Shown: positions 1-9,670 of the stretch, piece by piece
Layout: each line of letters starts with the position of its first letter
Position numbering within the stretch: the first letter of the stretch is position 1
Assembly (NCBI GenBank): GCA_019429055.1
Contig: JAHYJP010000002.1
Span: 1 to 58,700, forward strand
Source of the DNA: Bacteroidales bacterium
GTDB taxonomy: Bacteria; Bacteroidota; Bacteroidia; Bacteroidales; UBA7960
Reading direction: 5' to 3'
DNA length: 58,700 nucleotides
Notes under the pieces: generated by a model
What the model saw: the letters and a program-made list of their open reading frames with translations, nothing else
Told to the model about the DNA's origin: nothing
The model's database searches: none
Program-made: the position numbers and the translations under genes

Positions 1-6
1 TTTGGT

Positions 7-79
7 GGCGGGGTGACCTAAAGTCGCCCCGTCACATTCAGAGGTTCGAGCGACGGGGCCACTCCAAAGTGACCCCGCC
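7..79. repeat. Imperfect ~73-bp GC-rich palindrome (intergenic REP-like element)
   Basis: GGCGGGGT (7-14) pairs with ACCCCGCC (72-79); AGTCGCCCCGTC (22-33) pairs with GACGGGGCCACT (52-63) with one mismatch. Confidence 0.75.
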
Positions 80-208
80 GCAATAGCAAAACAAATCCCA
101 CCACAAAACAACAAAAACTGTGAAAATTCATACAATTATTCCCATTTTCCTGTTAAATTTGGACCGGGGAAAACAAAAACATATTTATCTATAACCATTC
201 GTTATTAT

Positions 209-1312
209 ATGGAGGCAAGACTAAAATTTATCAAATCATTGCAGGGGATGGTGGGCAATACACCATTGTTGGAGATATCGTTTACTTATAAAGGGGAATC
301 CCGAAGAATTTTTGCAAAAGCAGAAAATTTAAATTTTACGGGCAGTATAAAGGACCGGATGGCTTACCATATACTATCCAATGCATTAATACGTGGTGAA
401 CTCAGGCCGGGTATGGATGTTTACGAATCTACCAGCGGCAATACGGGTATTTCCATAGCAGCCATTGGGCGGGCATTGGGTCATAAAGTTCATATTTTTA
501 TGCCCGACTGGATGAGCGATGAACGAAAAAATATTATCAGAACACTTGGATCTGAAATCCGGCTTGTAAGCAAGGATGAAGGGGGTTTTTTGGGAAGTAT
601 TGAGCTTGCCGTTAAGGCAGCTGAGGAAACCAATGGTTTTCTCCCCAGGCAGTTCAGCAATAACGATAATTGCGATGCCCATTACAAAACAACAGGCCCC
701 GAAATATGGTGGCAGTTGAAATTCCGTAACATTATTCCCGATGCATTTGTTGCCGGTGTGGGCACAGGGGGAACCATAATGGGAGTCGGGAGATTCCTGA
801 AAGAGCATAATCCTGATATTAAAGTTTTTCCGCTTGAACCTTCAAATTCGCCCACCCTTTCAACAGGATATAAAGTGGGAAGACACCGTATTCAGGGAAT
901 TTCCGATGAGTTTATTCCATCCATCTGCGAACTGAAAAAACTGGATGAGGTAATTGGGGTGGATGATGGCGATGCCATTATCATGGCCCAGAAACTTTCG
1001 GCAGAACTGGGACTGGGTGTAGGAATTTCTTCCGGGGCAAACTTTTTAGGTGCCCTGATTGCCCAGGAAAAACTGGGCAAGGATTCGGTGGTCGCTACCG
1101 TTTTTTCTGATGACAATAAAAAATACCTTTCAACCGACCTTCTCAGAAATGAACCTGTAAAGGATGGGTTCTTTTCATCCGACATTACTTTAAATAATTT
1201 CATGTCATATAAACGGGTTTGCATGACATGCTGCGATCCGGTTATGTGTGCGGAATATGGTATCCCGAAGACGGAATATAATCTGCCTGTTTGTATCCGC
1301 CGGGAGATGTAA
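209..1312 (+). CDS. Cysteine-synthase-family PLP enzyme (O-acetylserine/phosphoserine sulfhydrylase-like) with Cys-rich C-terminal tail
   Basis: [41 protein letters not shown] and GISSGAN motifs; tail [10 protein letters not shown]. Confidence 0.88.
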   Translation: MEARLKFIKSLQGMVGNTPLLEISFTYKGESRRIFAKAENLNFTGSIKDRMAYHILSNALIRGELRPGMDVYESTSGNTGISIAAIGRALGHKVHIFMPDWMSDERKNIIRTLGSEIRLVSKDEGGFLGSIELAVKAAEETNGFLPRQFSNNDNCDAHYKTTGPEIWWQLKFRNIIPDAFVAGVGTGGTIMGVGRFLKEHNPDIKVFPLEPSNSPTLSTGYKVGRHRIQGISDEFIPSICELKKLDEVIGVDDGDAIIMAQKLSAELGLGVGISSGANFLGALIAQEKLGKDSVVATVFSDDNKKYLSTDLLRNEPVKDGFFSSDITLNNFMSYKRVCMTCCDPVMCAEYGIPKTEYNLPVCIRREM

Positions 1313-1373
1313 GGTCCTGGGCAAGCAGTATAAGTTGGTTATTTATCAGAGTCCGAAATTAGATCCTTTTGAA

Positions 1374-2129
1374 ATGAAAAAACTATTTAACAGTTTGATT
1401 CTTTTAACTGTAATGCCGGTTTTTGCTTTGTTTGTTTTGAGTTGCAGTAAAAACGATATGGATTTTGATTACGGTAAGATGGAAGATATCGATGGCAACA
1501 CCTATAAAACTATTCAAATAGGGCAACAGGTGTGGATGGCCGAAAATCTGAAAACTACAACCTATCGTGATGGCACTCCCATTCCATACGGGCATCTGGA
1601 TTCAGGAACAACTGAGGCTGAGAATGAAGAAGCCGGATTTTATTTCATTTATCCCCATCATAAAGTTGATGGGATCAGTTCAGAAAGTGAAATGATTTCC
1701 GCTTACGGTATACACTACAACTGGCATGCTGTTGTTAATCCCGGTGGTTTATGTCCGCAGGGCTGGCGGGTTCCTGCTACTCATGATGTTGAGCAATTGC
1801 TTGCTTACGTGCTTTCAAAAGACAATGAAAAGCCGGGCGATCAGCTGAAATCCTGCCGTTATGTAGATTCACCACTAAAAGGTTCATGCGCAACAACAAA
1901 GCATCCGCAATTTAGATATAATAATGGTTTCGGTGCTCCGCACCTTATGGGTTTTTTGGGTGCATCAAACCTACAAAGGTTGTGGGGCTCTGCCCCTGAA
2001 AAGATTTCGTTACACTGCACCTACATTGGCTTCGGTGCAATGTTTTGTAGCAGCTGCACAATTATTAAATTGATTAACCGAAGGAATATGTATACAAGGC
2101 GCTGGATAACATGGTGGGTGATTTTTTGA
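1374..2129 (+). pseudogene. FISUMP-domain lipoprotein, apparently truncated at its C-terminus by a palindromic element
   Basis: Start MKKLFNSLILLTVMPVFALFVLSCSKN (lipobox); FISUMP motifs DIDGNTYKTIQIGQQVWMAENLKTT, NWHAVVNPGGLCPQGWRVP, LKSCRYVDSPLKGSCATTKHPQFRYNN; homology then stops and the frame runs through the repeat. Confidence 0.7.
1932..2050. repeat. Nested palindromic element (three small hairpins, two of them inside an outer CTACAAA/TTTGTAG stem)
   Basis: GGTGC-TCC-GCACC (1932-1944), GGGGC-TCT-GCCCC (1984-1996), TGCACC...GGTGCA (2016-2039), outer CTACAAA (1971-1977)/TTTGTAG (2044-2050). Confidence 0.75.
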
Positions 2130-2257
2130 ATCAAAGAGAGATTTTTGATCCGGAAAAAGTCAGGGAGAACTACATTCTCTTTCAAATGCACATTGGTGAC
2201 CTCTGGGGGCAAGGGAAGGCAATGAAAAGAGAGTATGAATTTGCATTGGAGCAGTAA
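2078..2257 (+). pseudogene. C-terminal gene remnant of unassigned family
   Basis: Open frame PKEYVYKALDNMVGDFLNQREIFDPEKVRENYILFQMHIGDLWGQGKAMKREYEFALEQ* with no start codon, preceded by an in-frame stop at 2075-2077. Confidence 0.45.
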
Positions 2258-2301
2258 ACCCATTCGTCATAGCGAATCTGGTTGAACATACCACTAAAAC
2301 C

Positions 2302-3465
2302 CTACTTCCGCGGCGCCACAAACTGCTTCATCCCTGCCATCATAAAAGGTATGACAGGTACGCTGTTACGTATTTTGAATTCCTCCCAGAAGGTGCTTTC
2401 ATTGGTCAGAAAAGCAAGTATCCTTTCGGGATCTACTTTGCCAAACAGGCCGGAAAAGATCTGTTCGCCGGTCAATTTGCCTGAAAGAAGCACTTCCAGC
2501 AGGGTCATATCGTACCAGTAAAACATTCTTTCTCGTAATGAGGGTTTGATGACAGGAGATTGTCCGTTTTTTAACCGCTCAGCAACCTGCAAAAGATGTT
2601 TCTGCACAAACTGAAAGGTATAACCGCTGCTGGGCTTGGTAAAACCACCCGCTGTTCCAATATTGATGATCCGGTTGCCTGGACCCAGGTATCTTTTGAA
2701 GCGGGCCATGGTCATGGGTATTACGCCAAATTCGCTGTGGGTGATTTCATAATCGTCTATTTTCAATTCATCCTGAATATATTTTTTCAGTTCCCTGATA
2801 TATTCTTCTTCCTTCAGGGTTTTTTCGCTGAAGAGCGTATATTCTACCAATGCATCGTTTGGGCTGGTGGGGAGTACATACATGAATGTGGCCCCATACT
2901 GCTGGTTCAATCTGAAATCCATCAAAGTACCCACGTTACTGTCAAAAACAGGTGCTGGGGTTTTGATATACCAACCCATAAAGTGCTGAAGCAGGGTGTT
3001 TGTTTCATCCATCTTCGGATGAAATAAACCTGTGGAATTAAAGACATATTCTGATGTAAAAACGCCAGTCTCTGTCTTTACTTCTGCTGTCTGGCCATTG
3101 TCATTGATCTCCAGGATCTTTTCATTGCTGAAGACCACATTGTCAAACTGTTCAGCCAGTTCCAGCAAATGAGCATAAAAATCGCCCGACTGGATCATTT
3201 TATAACGGTAATGTTTCAACTCAAATTCCCGGGAAACATCATGGGAATAAAACTGAAGGGTTTTCCACTGATGACGGACCAGATGTTCAAAAGGCCCCTG
3301 TTCCTTTTCCCAGAAACACCAGGTGCGGTCATTGTCCTTCTTTTTTGCAGGGTCAATAATCAGGATGTTTTTGTTTTTTAAATGGTCATCCCTGAGCAAA
3401 TGGTACAACAAACTCAAACCTGCCAGTCCGGAACCTGCAATGATGTAATCAAAATCTTTTTTCAT
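2302..3465 (-). CDS. crtY: Lycopene beta-cyclase family flavoprotein
   Basis: N-terminal DYIIAGSGLAGLSLLYHL FAD motif, DRTWCFWE, VFNSTG, GTAGGFTKPSSGYTF characteristic of bacterial lycopene cyclases. Confidence 0.9.
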   Translation of the reverse strand: MKKDFDYIIAGSGLAGLSLLYHLLRDDHLKNKNILIIDPAKKKDNDRTWCFWEKEQGPFEHLVRHQWKTLQFYSHDVSREFELKHYRYKMIQSGDFYAHLLELAEQFDNVVFSNEKILEINDNGQTAEVKTETGVFTSEYVFNSTGLFHPKMDETNTLLQHFMGWYIKTPAPVFDSNVGTLMDFRLNQQYGATFMYVLPTSPNDALVEYTLFSEKTLKEEEYIRELKKYIQDELKIDDYEITHSEFGVIPMTMARFKRYLGPGNRIINIGTAGGFTKPSSGYTFQFVQKHLLQVAERLKNGQSPVIKPSLRERMFYWYDMTLLEVLLSGKLTGEQIFSGLFGKVDPERILAFLTNESTFWEEFKIRNSVPVIPFMMAGMKQFVAPRK

Positions 3466-3592
3466 CTGTTTATAATTTGATTAATTCGGTCAGATGGAGC
3501 TCGCCAACAATAAACATAATAAGTGTATTTCTTTAATGCGAATTTGAAATCATCCAAGTGTGTGTTAAAATAATTCTCATGGCTCGGTTCAT
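3459..3592 (-). repeat. Copy 1 of a ~135-bp dispersed repeat, abutting/overlapping the crtY start codon
   Basis: Shares TTTTTCATCTGTTTATAATTT, TTAATTCGGTCAGATGGAGCTCGCCAACAAT, AATCATCC..GTGTGTGT and TCATGGCTCGGTTCAT with 13331-13467. Confidence 0.85.
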
Positions 3593-3951
3593 GTATTTTC
3601 CCGGGTTTTTCAGCTGCCTGTTTCAGATAATTTCTTAACCGGTTAGAACTAAGTAATTATTATACCGGCAGATTGTAAAATAATTGCAAGTAAGAAGTTA
3701 AAAACAATGAATTTGTTCGAAGAACAGTTGATAAAAATAATAAATTGTCTATTTGATGTAAGCCGGTAAGGCCATTTTTGGCTGGATTGATTATAACATC
3801 CCGGGTAAGAGAACTGATTTCATTTCTTTCGCTGCGAAATCTTTCATTTCATACCCCCATTTCATCACTTCATGCAGATTTCTTTAGCGAAACCTGGTGC
3901 ACACATATAATTTTATCGCTTAACATAAATTATTCTCATGAAGCGGAAGTT

Positions 3952-5022
3952 ATGAAACCAATCATTAACCTTTGTATTTTTATATTGACAGTGGCTCTCC
4001 TGGCGGGTTGTGACAACAACCGCCGCAATTCGGAGCAGATTGTAAGAAAAGTAAAAGTTGAAACCGTACAACTGGCCGATACAGTTCGTGTAAAAACCTT
4101 TTCGGGCAGGGTGCGTGAAGCTGCCGAGGTAAATATTTCGTTCAGGGTTGCAGGACCCATTGCAAACATAGCTGTTAAGGAAGGTGATTACGTGCGTGCA
4201 GGTCAGCTTGTGGCCCAGATGGATACACGTGATTATGATGTACAACTGCAGGTGGCCGAGGCCCAATATGAGCAGGTAAAGGCCGAAGCCGAACGGGTAA
4301 TTGAACTGCACAGGCGTCAGAGCGTTTCTTCCGGCGACTACGAAAAGGCTGTGGCAGGATTAAGGATGGTGGAATCGCAGCTCAAGCATGCCCGCAACCA
4401 GCTGAATGATACCCGGCTTACCGCACCTGTATCAGGTTACATCCAGAAAATCAATTTCAGACCCAAGGAACTTATTGATGCAGGAATGCCACTGGGTACA
4501 CTCCTGGATGTTAGTGAATTCCAGGTGGAAGCTAATATACCGGCTTCCCTGTTACTCAACCGTGATTATATTACTGATATCTCAGGCATTATTCCCGTTG
4601 CAGGAGAAGAAACAATTCCGCTCATACTGCTCAGTATAAGCCCAAGGGCAGGACAGAACCAACTTTACAGGATGCTGATGGGTATGGATATGAAAGCTCA
4701 GAAACGATTGGCAGCGGGCATGGATATAAAAATTCATATTACTCTCCGGCAAAACGAAGAACCGTGTGTTTGTGTTCCCCTGAGTGCACTTTTCAATCGT
4801 GACGGTAAAACGTGTGTTTGGGTTTATGATGCGGATAAACAACTGGTAAACCTGCGTGAAGTTACCACCGACCGGCTTATCGGCAATGGCAGAATTCTCA
4901 TTACCCATGGCTTGCAGCAAGGTGAACAGGTGGTGGTAGCCGGGGTGAGTCTGCTTACCGACCAGGAAAAGGTAGAACCCATGGAGCCCCTATCGGAAAC
5001 CAATGTGGGAGGACTTTTGTGA
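3952..5022 (+). CDS. RND efflux system periplasmic adaptor (lipoprotein MFP)
   Basis: Lipobox LLAGC; RVAGPIANIAVKEGDYVRAGQLVAQMD biotinyl-lipoyl-like motif; ORF track start 3778 is probably too far upstream. Confidence 0.9.
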   Translation: MKPIINLCIFILTVALLAGCDNNRRNSEQIVRKVKVETVQLADTVRVKTFSGRVREAAEVNISFRVAGPIANIAVKEGDYVRAGQLVAQMDTRDYDVQLQVAEAQYEQVKAEAERVIELHRRQSVSSGDYEKAVAGLRMVESQLKHARNQLNDTRLTAPVSGYIQKINFRPKELIDAGMPLGTLLDVSEFQVEANIPASLLLNRDYITDISGIIPVAGEETIPLILLSISPRAGQNQLYRMLMGMDMKAQKRLAAGMDIKIHITLRQNEEPCVCVPLSALFNRDGKTCVWVYDADKQLVNLREVTTDRLIGNGRILITHGLQQGEQVVVAGVSLLTDQEKVEPMEPLSETNVGGLL

Positions 5023-8000
5023 TGAACATTACTGAGCTTACCTTCCGGCGGAAGGCTTTCATGTACTTCCTTTTGTTCAGTATGGTGGTGGGAGGTATTC
5101 TGGCTTTCCGATCCATCAGTAAACTTGAAGATCCTGAACTTGTAGTTATGCAGAGCCAGATTGTAACGGTTTGGCCCGGTGCCACAGCCCATGAGGTGGA
5201 AATGCAGGTAACCAATGTTATTGAAGAGGGTTTAAGCACTCTTGCCAATGTGGAATCCATTCGCTCCAAATCGGTGGCCAATGTATCGGTGCTCATTGTA
5301 ACTCTTGAGCTTACCGTGCCGCAGGATGAAATAGAACAACGTTGGGATTTTTTACGAAGGCGTATGGGCGAAGTGGAAGAGCGCCTGCCGGCAGGTGCCA
5401 TGAAGCCCATGATTTATGACGATTTTGGTGATGTGTATGGGATGTTTTACGCCATGACTGCCGACGGGTATTCCTATCGCGAAATGAGCCATATGGCCCG
5501 CTACATAAAACGCGAAATGCTTGCTGTGCCCGGTGTAGCAAGAGTTGAGATTTTTGGTGAACAGGAACCGGTAACTGAAATCGTGTTTACTCCTTCGGGT
5601 ATGGCTGAAATGGGAGTGTTTCCGCTGCAAATAATATCAACCCTGAATGATGAAACAGCAGTCGTTTACCCGGGTGTCCTGCACACCGGTTCACAGATGC
5701 TTAACCTGAATCTTGGAGGAAAGGTCGGAAGCAGTGATGATGTTGCCAATCTGATGATTAAAGGCCTGGATGGCATCCTGTTCAAGTTATCTGACATTGC
5801 AGAAGTTCGTGAGACTTATCAGGAACCGGCACGCAACAATCTGCATGTAAATAACAAAAATGCCATAGCTATTTCTCTATCCATGGAATCGGGTGAAAAC
5901 ATCATTGAAGTGGGCAGGCGTGTGGAAAGAAGGCTGGAGGAGCTAAAGGAAAACATTCCTGCAGGCTATGAGTTTGAGAAAGTGTTTTTCCAGCCCGAGC
6001 TTGTAAAGTCAGCCATTGATGGGTTTATGTGGAACCTGACAGCTTCTGTGATTATTGTCATAATTGTGCTTATGCTTTCCATGGGATGGCGCAGCGGTTT
6101 CATTATCGGAGCAGGATTGCTTTTCACCATTCTTGCAACGTTTCCCATTTTGCTGGCTGCAGGTGGCACTTTGCAGCGTATTTCGCTGGGTGCCTTTATC
6201 GTGGCTATGGGTATGCTGGTCGACAATGCCATTGTGGTGATTGATGGTATCCTTGTAGATCATAAAAAGGGTATCAAACGACCACAGGCATTGGTTGACC
6301 CGGCACGACGCACTGCCTGGCCACTTGCCGGTGCTACTTTTATTGCCGTGGCAGCTTTTTTGCCTGTTTTCTTATCAGAAGATGCCGCCGGTACCTATGC
6401 TCGTGACCTGTTTGTGGTACTTTGTATTTCGCTGTTCATCAGCTGGGGTCTGGCCATGACGCAGGTGCCGCTGTTTGCCGGTAAGCTGCTGAAAAACATC
6501 AGGCCTGCACAATCGGAAAAGGAACTTTTTGCGAGCTGGGGTTTCAGGAAATTCAAAAAACTGCTTTGCAAACTTCTCCATTATAAAACAGCCACCCTGG
6601 TGGTGTCGGCTTTTTTGCTCCTGTTGGCAGCTCTTAATTTCACCAATATCAAAAGCACCTTCTTCCCCGATTTTAATTACAACCAGGCTTATATAGAGTA
6701 CCGCCTGCCTGCTGGAAGCAGTCCGCAGAAGGTAAACCAGGATTTACATTCCATAACCGAATATCTGCTTACGCTTAATGAAGTGGAGATGGTAGTATCG
6801 AGCCACGGGCAAACTCCGTCGCGCTATTGCCTGGTAAGGCCCATGGGTGATGCAGCCGACAGTTATGGCGAACTCATTGTAAATTTTACCGACTATGAAA
6901 CCATGATGCACATGCGGCCCATCTTGTCGCAATACCTGCACGACAACTATCCTGATGCCCGCACACGCATCCGTAAATACAATCTGTCTATAAAATCATC
7001 ACATACCGTTGAAGTGGAGTTTTCGGGTCCCGACCCGGCTTTACTGCGTGATCTGGCAGCTCAGGCAAAGGAAATCTTCAGAAGAAATCCCTATGTTGAC
7101 CAGTATACGCTTGAGGATGACTGGGAGCCCATGGGGCAGGCCCTTACGGCTCATTATATGCAGCAGGCTGCACGCAGGGCCGGTACGTCGCGGCAGGATG
7201 TCGCAAATGCATTGCTGGCAGCTACCGACGGCCTACCCATTGGTGAATATTTCGAAGGACAAACACGCGTGGGCATTTCGCTCAAGATACGCAACAGCGA
7301 CGGTTCGCGCCTGGAAAATCCTGAAAATATACCCGTTTGGAGCATGCTTCCCGATATTTCCAGCATTAATGAACGATCGCTGCAGGAATTGCTCATGGGT
7401 ATTAAGTCCATGGATGATATCACACGTGAAATTGCCAGTCCGGTGCCGTTGAGTGCTGTAACCAAAGGTATTGAACTCGACTGGCATGAGCATGTGGTAA
7501 GAAGAGTAAACGGTCGCCGGGCCATACAGGTGCAATGTGAACCCAAAGACGGTTACAGTCCGGCACAAACCCGGCGTGCCAGTCTCAGAGAAATTGAAGC
7601 CATAGAGCTACCTGCAGGATACACTGCGGTGTGGGTGGGAGAGCATGAACTTCAGAATGAAGCTTTAACCAATATTTTCAGGTACCTGCCCATTTCCATA
7701 CTTTTAATCATACTCACACTGATTTTGTTATTCAACGATTTCCGAAAACCTATCATTGTGTTGAGTTGCATTCCCATGGCATTTATTGGCATTGTGCCCG
7801 GAATGATACTGGCAGGCCAGCCATTTACCTTTATGGCCATTATCGGGTCTTTCGGTTTGATGGGTATGATTGTGAAGAATGCCATAGTACTGCTCAACGA
7901 AGCTGAAACTCTTATTTCCGGTGGTTTGGCCAAACATCTGGCGTTGGTCAATGCTACAATTTCACGTACTCGTCCGGTGCTGCTGGCATCTTTTACAACC

Positions 8001-8168
8001 ATACTGGGTATGCTGCCCCTTCTCACCGACCCCATGTATGCAAGCATGGCGGTTGCCATCATAAGCGGTTTACTTGTGGGTACGCTTATCACACTGGTGT
8101 TTGTTCCCATTTTGTATGCCGCATTTTATGGTGTGAAGCCTTCCGAAATCAATCAAATCAAATCGTAA
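5019..8168 (+). CDS. RND efflux transporter permease (AcrB/HAE1-like)
   Basis: 1049 aa; GMLVDNAIVVID, SFGLMGMIVKNAIVLLNE and RPVLLASFTTILGMLPLL motifs; overlaps the adaptor stop. Confidence 0.95.
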   Translation: MMNITELTFRRKAFMYFLLFSMVVGGILAFRSISKLEDPELVVMQSQIVTVWPGATAHEVEMQVTNVIEEGLSTLANVESIRSKSVANVSVLIVTLELTVPQDEIEQRWDFLRRRMGEVEERLPAGAMKPMIYDDFGDVYGMFYAMTADGYSYREMSHMARYIKREMLAVPGVARVEIFGEQEPVTEIVFTPSGMAEMGVFPLQIISTLNDETAVVYPGVLHTGSQMLNLNLGGKVGSSDDVANLMIKGLDGILFKLSDIAEVRETYQEPARNNLHVNNKNAIAISLSMESGENIIEVGRRVERRLEELKENIPAGYEFEKVFFQPELVKSAIDGFMWNLTASVIIVIIVLMLSMGWRSGFIIGAGLLFTILATFPILLAAGGTLQRISLGAFIVAMGMLVDNAIVVIDGILVDHKKGIKRPQALVDPARRTAWPLAGATFIAVAAFLPVFLSEDAAGTYARDLFVVLCISLFISWGLAMTQVPLFAGKLLKNIRPAQSEKELFASWGFRKFKKLLCKLLHYKTATLVVSAFLLLLAALNFTNIKSTFFPDFNYNQAYIEYRLPAGSSPQKVNQDLHSITEYLLTLNEVEMVVSSHGQTPSRYCLVRPMGDAADSYGELIVNFTDYETMMHMRPILSQYLHDNYPDARTRIRKYNLSIKSSHTVEVEFSGPDPALLRDLAAQAKEIFRRNPYVDQYTLEDDWEPMGQALTAHYMQQAARRAGTSRQDVANALLAATDGLPIGEYFEGQTRVGISLKIRNSDGSRLENPENIPVWSMLPDISSINERSLQELLMGIKSMDDITREIASPVPLSAVTKGIELDWHEHVVRRVNGRRAIQVQCEPKDGYSPAQTRRASLREIEAIELPAGYTAVWVGEHELQNEALTNIFRYLPISILLIILTLILLFNDFRKPIIVLSCIPMAFIGIVPGMILAGQPFTFMAIIGSFGLMGMIVKNAIVLLNEAETLISGGLAKHLALVNATISRTRPVLLASFTTILGMLPLLTDPMYASMAVAIISGLLVGTLITLVFVPILYAAFYGVKPSEINQIKS

Positions 8169-8175
8169 TTTCATT

Positions 8176-9588
8176 ATGAAGAAGATTATAACAACAACCT
8201 TTCTGCTTTTCGTTTTTCTTGCTTTAAAAGCTCCGGCGCAGGAAGTGTTAACCCTTGAAAGAAGCCGGCAAATGGCCCTGAATCACAACGAAGACCTGAG
8301 AATAGCCCGCATGCAGATTGACAAGGCACAGGAAGAACGCGCTGCAGCACGCACCTTTCGTCTTCCGGCATTTTCAGTATCCGGCACCGGAATATACCAG
8401 GACCAGGATTTTGACATGGAACTGATTTTGCCTACACAGGTGCCTGATCCTGCCACCGGCGAACTTGTTCCCAACTTCATGCTGCATCCTGTAACAGGCG
8501 AGCCCGTAATTGGTCCTGACGGAAATCCGGTGTTCAACATGTATGGCTGGTTACCGCTGGAAGTAAGTCTGAATGGGGCATACATTGTGGGTTTGAATAT
8601 GGAACAACCCCTTTATACCGGAGGAAAGATCAATGCAGGTAACAGGATGGCAGATATTGGTCTGAATATGGCCCATGATAATCTGAGCCTGCAGCGTATG
8701 AATACCATACTTGCTACCGATCACGCCTACTGGACCTTTATCTCAGTTACCGAACAGGTGAAACTCGCAGAACAGGCTGTGGAGATGCTTGAAGAATTTG
8801 TGCAACTGGCCCGTAACAGCTATGAAGTAGGTCTTACCAGTCGAAATGACCTGCTGAAAGCACAGGTGGAGTACAACAATGCAAAGCTCAATCTGCAGAA
8901 AGCCAGAAACGGCCTTGAGCTCAGTCGCATGCAACTTTGCAGGGTTACCGGATTGCCCTTTGATATGCAGATTATTGCTGCTGACACGCTTATTGATACG
9001 AGCCAACCTGTCACGGATGCCCTTGAAAAAATCAACCTTCACCAACGGCCCGATTACCGGTTGCTGGAGCATAATATCAGAATGAGCGAACAGAACATAA
9101 GAATGGCCAGAGCTGAATTTCTGCCTGCAGCAGGCTTTCAGGCAGGGTACACCCACATTGGTGGTGTGGAATTCAGCGGCACAGAATTTTCCAATACAAG
9201 CCTGAATGTAATAGGTTCGGTAAAAATTCCTTTATTTCATTGGGGTCAGGGGGTAAGGAAGATCAGGTCGGCGCGCATTGATATGGAAATGAGAGAGATT
9301 GAACTGGAGAAAAACAGGCAGTTAATGCAATTGGAAGCCGAACAGGCCCGTCTGAATCTGTTACTGGCCTGGGAGCGAATCCAAATGAATGAAAATGCAC
9401 TGGAACAGGCCAAAGAAAACCTTCGCATGAGCCGCGACAATTATGAAGTGGGTGCCGAAACCATAACCGACCTGCTTATGGCACAAACCCAGTGGCAACA
9501 GGCTTACAGCGAACTTATCAGTGCCAGAACTGGCTTCAGGATCACGGAATCAGAATGGCTCAAAGCCACAGGTAAACTGGTGGAATAA
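8176..9588 (+). CDS. TolC-family outer-membrane efflux protein
   Basis: Third gene of the RND operon; paired OEP repeats (NSYEVGLTSRNDLLKAQVEYNNAK, DNYEVGAETITDLLMAQTQWQQA). Confidence 0.93.
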   Translation: MKKIITTTFLLFVFLALKAPAQEVLTLERSRQMALNHNEDLRIARMQIDKAQEERAAARTFRLPAFSVSGTGIYQDQDFDMELILPTQVPDPATGELVPNFMLHPVTGEPVIGPDGNPVFNMYGWLPLEVSLNGAYIVGLNMEQPLYTGGKINAGNRMADIGLNMAHDNLSLQRMNTILATDHAYWTFISVTEQVKLAEQAVEMLEEFVQLARNSYEVGLTSRNDLLKAQVEYNNAKLNLQKARNGLELSRMQLCRVTGLPFDMQIIAADTLIDTSQPVTDALEKINLHQRPDYRLLEHNIRMSEQNIRMARAEFLPAAGFQAGYTHIGGVEFSGTEFSNTSLNVIGSVKIPLFHWGQGVRKIRSARIDMEMREIELEKNRQLMQLEAEQARLNLLLAWERIQMNENALEQAKENLRMSRDNYEVGAETITDLLMAQTQWQQAYSELISARTGFRITESEWLKATGKLVE

Positions 9589-9670
9589 ACCTGTTGTTTT
9601 AATCTTCAAACGGTTTTAGTATTGTATTGAAAATCATTTAATTTTGAATCATGAATGAATTTGCGCAGAT

